Shown: piece by piece, positions 34,991 to 44,001 of the stretch
Position numbering within the stretch: the first letter of the stretch is position 1
Layout of the letters: each line of letters starts with the position of its first letter
Origin: Reticulitermes lucifugus
Taxonomy: Eukaryota > Arthropoda > Insecta > Blattodea > Rhinotermitidae
Length of the DNA stretch: 44,001 nt
NCBI GenBank assembly: GCA_026260175.1
Contig: JAKCWW010004001.1
Span: 1-44,001 of the forward strand
Direction: 5' to 3'
Translations under genes and position numbers: made by a program
The notes under the pieces: model-generated
The model's database searches: none
The model's input: only the letters and a program-made list of their open reading frames with translations
What the model was told of the DNA's origin: nothing

Positions 34991-36352
34991 GCCAGAAACT
35001 TAGCTGGCTGACTTATAAAAGCTTACTTTTTTAGGCACATTTGCAAAATGTGAAAAGTGACTATTAGCTACATCACTCTGTCCATCCGTCCACAGGGAAC
35101 AACTTGGCTCCCACTGAACAGAATTTAATGAAATTTTATATTTGAGGATTTTTCAAAAATCTGTCCACAAAATTCAAGTTTGATTAAAAGATGACAACAA
35201 TAATGGGTACTATACATAAAGACCCATGTAGATTTATGATAATATCTCATTGAATTCTTCTTAGAGTGAGAAATTTTTCAGGCAAATGTTGTAGAGAAAA
35301 CCACACCACACATTTTATTTCAATAATTGTTTCCAACTATCATGCCGTTTATGAGATAATGTGGAAAAATATGGTACAGCCAGACAGGCCACAGAAGAAA
35401 ATATAATGCAGTGCAGAAAAGATGCAATTTGCATGCCAGATAACTAAGGCAAGAATACTGACACACACTCATTGCTTTTCCATGGCAACACTGGGTACGT
35501 AAACGCACCTCAATGTCCCATTATACATACACAGCCTGTCTTGTTGGAATTTCATATTGTATATATTTATGGCCTGTTATCAGATGCTGAAGTAATGTAA
35601 ACTTAAATGAGACAGACTGGCTGCAAAAGTTGAATCATAAGGAATGTAACAAGAAGTATTTATGTCCTGTACCAGCATTTGCCTAAAAACGAAGAAGAAA
35701 AGCACGACTTGAGATATATAGTACCTGGCTGGAAACAAAACTGCAACAGATATCTTAAAGAGAGCCGGGAACAAAATTTGGTGAAAAAAATCTATAAATC
35801 TCTCCTAGATATGACATTCCAAGTTTCAAGCATTTCATGCTACGGTCTACTGTATCCAGCATATCCTGGGCATAGCAAATAAACAATCAACAACGGAAGA
35901 GACCACCCAAAAAATGCAGTACCATTATGGCATAAAGTGTTACTTTGTTAATTCACAAATAATAGAAAAGGCTGCATGCAAATGTCTGATATTTGTAACA
36001 TTCCCCCATTTTTAATCAATCTGAAAATAACTGTCAAAATGCACAGTGTTGTGCACATATCTTCATATGCAAAGGTACAAAGCTGAATGTTTGTTCTGAT
36101 ACAGAATACACAGCATTAAAGTGCAATGATATGGGAACCATCTCGTGGAATGAAAATAAAGAAACGGTGCTGAAACAGAGCGTGTTCTGTCCTGAGCTGA
36201 CACAGTGAGAATATAACATGGTGAGATATCAGGTGGGTTCCCTGACCACAAACATAAACACCATGCCACCAAGCACTTCACATCAATGCAAAAAGCGTTA
36301 CTAACAAAACCACAGACAGGAGATGACAGTACATAAAATTGGCAATACATAC

Positions 36353-36433
36353 TGAGGTCACCCTATCTCCCACTTGCAGTTTTCCATCCCTTTCAGCAGC
36401 ACCACCTTCTGTGATTCGAGAAATGAAGATTGC
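36353..36433 (-). CDS. scrib: scrib exon e5: middle of PDZ2
   Basis: This small 27-codon, phase 0-0 exon encodes AIFISRITEGGAAERDGK then LQVGDRVTS. The acceptor is atttcag and the donor is TCA|GTATGT. It supplies the central strands of PDZ2. Joining to e4 (KENSD|AIFISRI) and e6 (VTS|INGVDMEG) gives a normal, uninterrupted PDZ fold. A GGGTGACC string inside the exon also contains GT, but using it as a donor would remove VTS and break the frame, so it was rejected. Confidence 0.95.
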
Positions 36434-37013
36434 CTGAAATGATAAAAAAAAATCATAGTAAAAGTGTCTTATTATGCCAGTTGATATAACGAAAACAAAA
36501 AATTCATGATGCAATGGAGTTCATACTACTGCTATTACAAACTGTGACATCATCCAAAACCTAAACACACCATAAAGTCATGGTAAGTTTTCATGCCACC
36601 TGCACCATTTATTACCTCATGTCAACCACAAGAATTACTGTATTCTATGCAGAGGTAAGTTTTATATTTATGACTGAGTCTGAATGTGTGATCTAAATAA
36701 TATTACTTCAGTTCAACTCTTTCATGATGCCATGGCGTTCAAAACCTTGCTTACGAATTTGTATGTTTCATTTCGTTTGAGAATAACAGCACATATGTTC
36801 AGGCTCCCCTTTACTGTACCGGATTAGTGGGCGGAATGTGAGAAACAAGAAATGGATACAAACTTCTGGGGGAAGGGGAGGGGGGGAATCTTGGAAGATC
36901 AGAAGATGGGAAAATAACAGTTAGAACATAACTCTGGATACAATCCAGCAGTTGGCTTTGGCATTAGTGATGCAAACACATGTAGGAAAACATTCCTAGA
37001 AATTCACTTTATA

Positions 37014-37191
37014 TATTTAGGGAACAAGGAAATTCGTTGCATTTTTAAGACATGCTACATAATCTCTGTTTTACTTTCCACAAAAGGCCATTTCTTGCAT
37101 AATTTTATCTTTCTCTGTTCAAATAATATTCATACTTTTCACAAAGCATGTGCTAAAATTTAAATACCCAGCCCAGTAGGATAGGGGTTAA
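37014..37191. repeat. Dispersed 180-bp repeat, copy 2, ending at TTAA
   Basis: Colinear with the repeat at 19977-20158 and in the same orientation. It ends ccagcccagtaggataggggttaa at 37191. The opposite end of the element was not identified in either copy. Confidence 0.65.
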
Positions 37192-38791
37192 ACTGCTGGC
37201 TAGTGTTGCTAGGACATCAGGTATGTGCTGACATCTGGTTGCTCTTCAGTGAGAGGAATGATGAATACTGTGATAATAATTCCAGTGACATTTCAAGTGA
37301 CTGTAATACTGAGAACATATACGCTTCTACATATGATTGATTCCGAAGAAAGTTCTATGAAAAGTGACGACCTTCATGATGAAACAAATGTTACCCATAT
37401 TCAGGATGGTGATAAATGAACTGCCAGATATTTCAAAGCTATTTGAAGGCAATCAAGGTGTTATTCTGGTTCAAAATGACAATTAAAGAGTAGAGTACAG
37501 AAATACTATGTGAAAAAATAGGAGCATTATTACCTACAGGCATCAGCAACATATAAAATGTCACAATAAGCCCTGACGTGGACATTAAATCACAGAAATT
37601 CCTGGGAATAATTCTCCTCCTTAACATGTAACAATAGCAAATAAAATGGGGGATGGGAGAAGCAGAGAGTAATGGTCTACAGATTATTTGACAGGTGCTC
37701 AACTTCTTTTTTAAACGATAATAGGAGGAAATTTTCAACAAATATGACAATAGAGATATTTCAAGACAAACACAAAGAAGAAATAAATTCAAATACCCCT
37801 GTCACCCTTCACTATGTTCGTAAAACCAACCAACTTCAAAATGGTGTACAAACCAAAACATAACCTGCCACTTTCCAAAGTTACTCTGTTTTCATGTAAA
37901 TCCATCAAAGGTAAGCGAAGATACGATTTGTTCATAAATGCATGCAATAAACTTCCTTGTCTAAATAAATTCCAGGGAATTTGGAGCAGCATGGGGCATT
38001 TAAATCCAATACTTAATATATCGTGGTTTGTCAACAGATCCATTCCACCTTTGCCTTCCACTGTTATGCTATTTCCAAGCAATACACACCATACTGGTAT
38101 ACAAGCTACTGCCACCATCTGGAAGTAATGTTCTAACTTGAGTCCTGATGAATGAGTCGTCTAGTCTTGATTTACCTCCATGGTACAAACACTTCCTTGA
38201 AAAGCTGGCAGTTACTCAATTCATGATAAAATTCCACTGCTTTTATGAAATCCAAAGATTCATCACCATGTTCACAAATACCCATATATGAGGCCTATCC
38301 TGAGCCAGTTCAATCCAGTCCACACCCTTATAGCTTACGTTTCGAAGATCCATTTTCAACATTACTCCCCAATGCACACCTATGGCTCCCAAATACCCTC
38401 TTCCCTCCATGCTATCCACCTAAAACTGTCTAGGCATTTGTCATCTTCCTGATAGATGCTACATAATATCCCATATACAATGGCTAGTTTTCGATAAAAA
38501 TATCTCTTATGGAAAACAAATCACAAAGCTCCTAATTAAACTAATGAAAACTCTGAATGCAGAGAACCTGTGACAAGAAATAAAACTACAGAAATTAAGT
38601 GTTCAGTGACAGGATAAAAACCTTCAACTGAGAAACATTAAATGTGTGTTCCACTGGAGAACACTGTGGTCTGAAATTTCGCACTTTCCTACAAACCCGT
38701 GAGAAAGAGACAATTACTTAATCAAGGAAAAGATAATAGCTTGAGTGGCCATCCTTGCTATGACCTGTATTGCAATAAAGCAGTTCCTTAC

Positions 38792-38950
38792 ATCTGAGTT
38801 TTCTTTATAAGATGGAGATCCTTTCCCACCAGATATGGTGAACCCAAGGCCATTCTGGTCTCTGATAAGTGTTGTGTGGACAGTTTGCTTGCGAGTCTCA
38901 ATGTCTCTTGATGTCTTAATTGGTTCAGGTATCTTCTTAGTGGGCTGAGG
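38792..38950 (-). CDS. scrib: scrib exon e4: start of PDZ2
   Basis: This 53-codon, phase 0-0 exon has a T-rich acceptor tract ending in cacag and donor GAT|GTAAGG. A basic lead-in (PTKKIPEPIKTSRDIETRK) is followed by TVHTTLIRDQNGLGFTISGG, the first strands and carboxylate-binding loop (GLGF) of PDZ2. It ends at KGSPSYKENSD, just before the second strand. The intron falls at a different point of the fold from that in PDZ1. Confidence 0.95.
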
Positions 38951-39035
38951 CTGTGAAAAAAAAAATAATAATAATTCTTCAAAAACACAAAATACTAAAA
39001 GTGATATTTTGGATAAGGTCAGCATATTGAGGACT

Positions 39036-39513
39036 GAGATCTGTGCTCTTCTGGGATTTTACGCTGCGTAGATTGGCGGTTTGTTACTGACATTTCAGGA
39101 CAACCTATTGGTCCCATCTTCAAGGGTCAAGCAGTCCAAGAAGTATGCCGGGAACACTTAGGTACACAGTCATAGAGGGAATGGTGTGGGTGGTGATTGG
39201 TTCTCAGAGAATGTGATGCTAGCCATTAAGGTGAGTGGAGCATGAAGGAAGTGGAGATAAGGAAGGAAGTGAAGTTGCACTTCCTTCCTCCCTTGCACCC
39301 CCTTCACCCTCCACTAACCCTAATGGCTAGTATCACGTTCTCTGATAACCAATCATCGCCCACAACATTCCCTCTGTACCTGTGTACCTAAGTGTTCCTG
39401 GCATTCTTCTTGGACTGCTTGACCCTTGAAGATGGGACCAATAGGTTGTCCTGAAATGTCGGTAACAAACCGCCAATCTATACTGCATAAAATCCCAGAA
39501 CAGTGCAGATCTC
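39036..39513. mobile_element. Foldback (long inverted repeat) element, copy 3
   Basis: Left end gagatctgtgctcttctggg; right end read inversely gagatctgcactgttctggg. Long arms pair through ggcggtttgttac, caggacaacctattggtccc, atcttcaagggtcaagcagt and ggaacacttaggtac. The centre near 39275 has gaaggaagtg and cacttccttc. It is 478 bp and lies in the e3-e4 intron. Confidence 0.8.
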
Positions 39514-39914
39514 ATTTACACCATTGTGGAAGCCTGAAATCAGGCATATTTATGATTCTTCAATGTGCTATACCAATTCAGACCATGGCCTCCTCTATTA
39601 CAGATACTTGATAAACCCTTATTCACACAAGTGACGACGTTATGAAAATGATCAAATCATTAAAACGATACAACTTACACTGGATAAAAAAAAAAAGATA
39701 CAAGGAACATTTTGAAGAAAACTCCATTCATTCAAGAGGATCTCTCATTTGAGCAATAAACAATACTTGACAACTGACGGGCCCTTAAGTATGACTTTGA
39801 CCCTCATTCCCCCTGCACAAGAAGACCAAGAGCATGTGCTTCAATGATCACACAGCTACTGTGATCAGCAAAAACAGCTATATTTCTGTGTAAAGGTAAA
39901 ATTCTCCCTGTTCA

Positions 39915-40180
39915 TGCCATAAAGGCATACAGGAGTAGACGTATAGCTCCACTCATTCTTAACCTCAGCACTAGATGGTGGTGAGTGGCCAACATCACCC
40001 CCAGCCCCTTTACCTCTGAGAAAGAACCATGGTAGCCATTGAACAGGAGGCTGGGTGCATCCCAGAGCTAGTCTGGACATTCTGGAGGAGAGAAAAATCT
40101 CTTACCCCTGGCAGGAATCAAACCCTTGATTGTCCAGTCCATAGCCTAGTCACTATACTGACTACACTATCCAGGCTTCC
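39915..40180 (-). mobile_element. tRNA-derived SINE, copy 4 (best copy)
   Basis: Minus-strand reading: ggaagcctggatagtgtagt start, A box tatagtgactaggctatgg, B box gggtttgattcctgcc, then the body with ccatctagtgctgaggttaa and a tail at ctcctgtatgcctttatggc. It is nearly colinear with copy 1 over its whole length of roughly 265 bp. Confidence 0.75.
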
Positions 40181-40696
40181 TGTATCTCTGTGTATGATTA
40201 AAATACTTTTTATTCCGAAGTCATGCAGCATACAACAGACGTACCTGCATGACCCCAGCACTGTTACACCCTTTATACCACACAACCTCTAAGTTACTGT
40301 TACACAGTTCATTGTCCTTGCTAGGATCAATTACTACAACAACTAGCACAAGTTTGAGTGTAGCTATGCAGAGTAGAGATACTGCCTCATGACTGGTGCT
40401 TCTCATGAAACAATCATGAAAGCATACACAAAGTTACAAGCACCGATTTAAATGAGCTGCTGGTGCAAGCATAATCCACGGGATAACTGTGAAGAGCATG
40501 CCACTTAAGTAAACACATTATGTCACAATTCATGCTAAAAACGACTATGTAACAATTGATATTTTGACCCATGCTGGCATTATATTTTTCACCCACAAAT
40601 AGCCCATGAATAACCATCTAAATGTTTGGCAGACGTTTTGCTGGATACTTGTATAAGAAGTTCAGTGGGGTACAGATCTGTACACTTCTCACTCAC

Positions 40697-40912
40697 CTTT
40701 GTTTTATGTTCATGGTTATGATCACCAGAAACCTGACCATTCTCTCCTTTGCTTGCACTTTCAAATCCTGAAGTTGTAGCTGACACATGAGAAGTGGCGC
40801 TTGGTGCTCGGCTGGTGCCAAGGCTCGAGCAAGCAGAATCCAAGTTGGAAGCACCACGTGGCCTGAAGGTGGGGGTAGAACCAGGGGACGGAGATGATGC
40901 AATATCAGGAAG
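40697..40912 (-). CDS. scrib: scrib exon e3: Ser/Pro-rich linker between PDZ1 and PDZ2
   Basis: This 72-codon, phase 0-0 exon has acceptor ttttcttag and donor AAG|GTGAGT. It encodes low-complexity sequence rich in Ser, Pro, Thr and Gly (PDIASSPSPGSTPTF, then SATSHVSATTSGFESASKG) and ends in a polar His/Glu/Lys segment (DHNHEHKTK). No folded domain is visible. Position and composition fit the disordered spacer between PDZ1 and PDZ2 of insect Scribble. Because it is symmetric it could be skipped without changing frame, but nothing in the sequence shows that it is. Confidence 0.88.
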
Positions 40913-41439
40913 CTAAGAAAACCACACCAAAGACAACTAGTTGATTGCTTATAAAACTAGAAAGTGAAACAAACCAAACCCAATGCAGATGGATGACTAA
41001 CCATGAAACAAGAAAACAGAAATACCAGCAATGCATTCTGCTATGGTTCTGCAAGCCAAAGTTTTTACAATTTTGTGACAAACAGCACTCTAAATGCAGG
41101 GGTCCGAAACATCCATAAGATGTCTATGCTGAACATATGTATGGGTAGTTAAAGGTTGAAAAAAAGTAGCACAAAATTATTAAAGTATGGAAGGCAATTT
41201 CAATGTAAACACAGAACAGTATACATATATGTACATGAAAACATATCACAACCTAATGTACCATGTTATAGGGCCTAAAGTTGTTTAAATAAAAAAAAGC
41301 ATACTCTAGTATCCGTGTATTTATGGATTGTTGAAACTCAAACCCATGAATGTCTGGAACTCACTGAATCTGATAAAAATTCAGAGAAAACAACAATTCT
41401 GGAAATTACGTTTAAAATTAATTCTTACCTTGTGATTCA

Positions 41440-41848
41440 TACAAAAACTTATAAAATGGAAGACCCTCTGCTAAAAGAGCTGGGGGATTACTCAACTTGA
41501 GCAGAAACCAACACAGGATAATGATGGGGTTGCTAACAGGACACAGTAATTTGAAAGGACATCTTTGTGAACATGGGCTGGCAGACAGTCCCAGGTGTGA
41601 CAGATGCAAGCAGGCATCTTACATGGCCTCACATGTTCTTTGTGACTGTGAGGCTTTAGCCACAGTAAGATTTAGGCACCTGTGTCAACATTTCTTGAAA
41701 CCAGGTGACTTGGAGGACATCTCCATCAGCAGGATGCTGCACTTTGTTCAAAGAGCTGGGCTGCACAAAAGATCGATAACAGCCGAAGTGCACGGGTCAC
41801 TACCTTGCCTGCCCTTTTTTATTCCATTCTATTTTATTCTATTCTAGT
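41440..41848 (+). pseudogene. LINE 3' end, copy 2
   Basis: Plus-strand frame with MMGLLTGHSNLKGHLCEHGL, then RCDRCKQASYMASHVLCDCE and EDISISRMLHFVQRAGLHKR. It is the same family as the minus-strand copy at 31870-32510. It is open for 116 codons and ends in the same ttctattttattctattcta tail. It is cut off on its 5' side just before the Cys-rich region, as usual for retrotransposed LINE copies. Confidence 0.8.
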
Positions 41849-42606
41849 ATATTCTATAAAATGGAATGCATCAACTCAGAAAATACTTCACACGTTCACT
41901 TTATTTGAAACTATTTAAGGTGTCCAGAAGAATTGCTTCTGCTTGCAAAAAATTCTTGCTAAAATCTATGTGTCTTTCAGTCTCTTATGCATGCCATTTA
42001 CTTCACATTCATGCTCTCTCCTTAATTTTTCTCCTGTGTAAAAGTTCTCAGATATTAAAGCACATACCATTTTTCAATTCTTCCTCCAACTGTTCTCTGT
42101 GACATTCTCTCACTGAGGCTTGCTTTCTCATCCATCATGGCAAAGCAAACAAGTTCTCTGTTTTAAATTAGGCTGTAATTGTAACTGATATTTGCAACAA
42201 AATGTCAATGTAAGTATATAAAGGAGTTTCATGCAGAACAAATAAAACCTAGTTGCACACTGTATGTACTTCCGGTCTTACTACCCTTTTGCTGTTAAAA
42301 GTTACATTCGTGTAACATACATTTACTACCTAACAACAAAACACAGTTTAGATTATGGCTTCTGTGAACAGCAGTTCAATAACATCAAAACCTACTGAAA
42401 TCAGAATTCTGTTAATTGTTTGCAATTGTAAATATGTTTCAAAGTATTATTAATTATTATCATTCCCTATCTTTCCATTCTGTTAATGAACATAGCACTT
42501 CATTGCACATACTAACTGTATTTTGTCATATATAATGCCACATTTTTACACACATGCAAACAGAGGCTGCTGTTCTGTTACTGGCCATGAAATCATTGTG
42601 GTATAC

Positions 42607-42753
42607 CTTTGTTGTAACAGGAACAAGTCTTGGGACTTCCCTCGTCACCACAAGCACCAACTTGTGACCTGACTTCTTTAGCACTTCAACTGCTTCATAG
42701 TGATCCACACTCACCACAGAATGACCATTCACTGACAGCACTTTGTCACCTAC
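42607..42753 (-). CDS. scrib: scrib exon e2: PDZ1, C-terminal part
   Basis: This 49-codon exon is phase 0 at both ends, with acceptor ttctttttag and donor AAG|GTATAC. It continues PDZ1 with VGDKVLSVNGHSVVS, then helix B starting at His in VDHYEAVEVLKK, then the last strand LVLVVTREV. The helix-B His predicts preference for S/T-x-phi C-terminal ligands. After the domain it leads into a short linker (PRLVPVTTK). Only 186 bp of intron separates it from e1, the second shortest intron in the locus. Confidence 0.95.
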
Positions 42754-42939
42754 CTAAAAAGAATATAATTTCACATATTGTTATATGCCCACTGTCCTGG
42801 CTGACATATAAACTAAAGTCTAGGGTACGACTGTCACACAATCCTAATCAATTTTACTCTCTCACCTACTATATTCAACACATACCTAGATAACAGTTCT
42901 TAATCAGAAAGTAATTAAAATGACAAATACATTACATAC

Positions 42940-43121
42940 CCTGAGATCTGCAAGGTCTGCTGGTCCACCCTCAGACACCCTTGATATGAATATGCCTTCA
43001 TCATCTCCTTTAAATGGAGTGGAACCTCTGCCACCAGCTATTGATAGACCGAGGCCAGCAGCTGTTCGTTCAATCTGAATCTCATATTGCTCTTCCCTGA
43101 CTTCAATATTTGTATCCAAAT
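42940..43121 (-). CDS. scrib: scrib exon e1: PDZ1, N-terminal two thirds
   Basis: The exon gives 60 codons after a split codon (two bases at its 5' end, so phase 1 from the upstream exon). A polypyrimidine-type acceptor (tatttcag) precedes it and the donor is AGG|GTATGT. The protein begins with an acidic stretch ([14 protein letters not shown]) and contains the carboxylate-binding loop GLGLSIAGG followed by [19 protein letters not shown]. That is the beta-A to alpha-A part of Scribble PDZ1. The last full codon is AGG, so the intron is phase 0 and lies directly before the VGDKV strand encoded by e2. The upstream exon is not in the window. Confidence 0.95.
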
Positions 43122-44001
43122 CTGAAATAATACATTACAGGCAGTGACAATTTCAGCAAATCTGGCCCACAAATGTTTCCACTTATTCATATTAAAATGG
43201 ATATGAGAAAGACAGTGTGTGTGGATACAAACAGACTAGACTAGCTCATAATAGGGTCCAGTGCCAGGCCTTCTGTAAACATGTCATAAATATTTAGGTT
43301 CCAGAACAGAATGTTTCTTGGCCTGATAAGAAACTATCAACACTGCATCACAGAGCAAGGAAGCAACCGTAAGTCAGACAGATGGTTGGTTGATTGGTTG
43401 GGTAGTTAGTTTAGTTTAGTTTAGTTAGTTAGTTAGCTTGTTTGTTAGAATGGTAAGTAAAAATGCATACAACATTTGGGTTATGAAACTTTTCATGGGA
43501 ACAGCACTGTTGGTAGACCTAAGAATACATAAAAGGACAATGGTGAAATGAATCTTATAGAAACAGGGTGTGAAGATGTGAAATGGGTTGAAATGTCTTA
43601 GGGTACAGTGCTAAGGAGAGGGGGGATAATTAGTTTGTTAATCTGTTGGTTACACTTACAAAGTTTCCAACTGACATGCAATCTCAAATATTTACATATG
43701 CACATAAAAAGTACCAAAACTATTCCTAACATACAAACTGACATGTTCCAGGAGGCATGCTGATTGGTCCACCTGTGACTCCAGCATGTCAACTGCATGA
43801 ACACAAACAACGCAGTGTATTATGGAGTACTCTGCTGTTACGTAACAGCTACAAAACAGGTGATGACTAAGCCAGTGGTCACACCCATGAGCCTCACTTG
43901 TTTACTTTCACCAAACTTTGCTCAGTCAGCTGACACACTTAACAAAAAATGCCTCCCAGAATTGAACCATCATTTACAGCTCCCTCAAGGTCCCCCCCAC
44001 C
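43122..44001. other. Upstream intron, partial
   Basis: Intronic sequence above e1 reaching the window edge. Apart from the TTAG repeat, nothing was recognised. No exon for the leucine-rich repeats is visible. Confidence 0.6.
43403..43436. repeat. (TTAG/TTTAG)n short tandem repeat
   Basis: The run is agttagtttagtttagttta and onward, mixing 4- and 5-base units. It is not the insect telomere unit TTAGG. Confidence 0.85.

Larger units (their letters stand above)
31545..36352. other. 4.8-kb intron between e5 and e6
   Basis: It holds the RNase H LINE tail and a SINE, both in the same orientation as scrib. Apart from these, 32511-34790 and 34991-36352 show only AT-rich sequence without a supportable gene. 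Confidence 0.6.
12916..43121 (-). other. scrib: scribble (lap4) gene, internal part; 13 exons e1-e13
   Basis: This is the span of the recognised part of a scribble orthologue. Exons in transcription order are 43121-42940, 42753-42607, 40912-40697, 38950-38792, 36433-36353, 31544-30750, 21830-21720, 20880-20701, 17680-17522, 16574-16460, 16371-16247, 14120-13983 and 13071-12916. All joins keep frame, giving 854 codons. Four PDZ domains appear in the order and spacing known for Scribble, separated by a long Pro/Ser/Thr linker between PDZ2 and PDZ3. Each PDZ has His as the first residue of helix B (VDHYEAV, ARHDQAV, SSHQEAV, ASHQEAV), which marks class I ligand binding. Known role of the family: cortical scaffold for apico-basal polarity and growth control with Dlg and Lgl. 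The leucine-rich repeats and the start codon lie beyond 44001. The stop codon was not found. Confidence 0.96.

Noticed and set aside
37439-38128. Open frames of 104-117 codons on both strands between e4 and e5
   Set aside because: AT-rich intronic sequence. The readings are hydrophobic or mixed without motifs, and no splice or start context supports them.
43403-43436. Telomere-like repeat
   Set aside because: The units are TTAG and TTTAG, not TTAGG, and the run is only 34 bp.
1-44001. Bacterial-type systems such as CRISPR arrays or operons
   Set aside because: No spaced direct repeats, no operon-like gene packing. Split genes with spliceosomal introns show a eukaryotic genome.

Overview
This is a stretch of an insect-type eukaryotic genome, not bacterial. 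It is AT-rich, has long introns with GT-AG signals, and is full of old transposon pieces. The only cellular gene I can support is on the minus strand: the middle and late part of scribble (scrib, also called lap4), the LAP-family cell polarity scaffold. Thirteen coding exons run from 43121 down to 12916. Together they encode 854 codons in one continuous reading frame and hold all four PDZ domains. The exons for the N-terminal leucine-rich repeats lie beyond the right edge. I could not find the C-terminal exons; they are either unrecognised between 1 and 12915 or outside the window. The PDZ sequences are clearly arthropod-like. A cockroach or termite is my guess from the transposon types and large introns, but it is unproven.

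Layout from left to right. Positions 1-1869 hold the 5' part of a non-LTR retrotransposon on the plus strand: ORF1 with an SGNH-hydrolase-like domain, then only the first residues of ORF2. Positions 1870-12915 contain no recognisable exon. They hold a tRNA-derived SINE, a pogo/Tigger-like non-autonomous element, a possible piggyBac-like element and short repeats. From 12916 to 17680 come scrib exons e13 to e9: the tail linker with a charged, probably helical segment, then PDZ4. An inactivated mariner transposase, a 122-bp palindrome and a foldback element sit in those introns. From 20701 to 21830 are the two PDZ3 exons. A 9-kb intron (21831-30749) follows, with a decayed reverse transcriptase split by a second pogo/Tigger-like copy. 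Positions 30750-43121 hold the large linker exon, PDZ2, a Ser-rich linker and PDZ1. Their introns carry two copies of an RNase H-bearing LINE tail in opposite orientations, two further SINEs and another foldback element.

Functionally there is one gene product. Scribble binds C-terminal peptides of membrane and signalling proteins through class I PDZ domains and acts with Dlg and Lgl at the basolateral cortex and septate junction. The other recognisable features are mobile-element remnants or simple repeats. I found no convincing new biological system. The most notable points are a GC-AG intron, an intron position shared by PDZ1 and PDZ4, a tandem duplication in the LINE ORF1, a LINE that kept its 5' end rather than its 3' end, a nested transposon, and a foldback family with shared ends. 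All coordinates and frames were worked out by eye.
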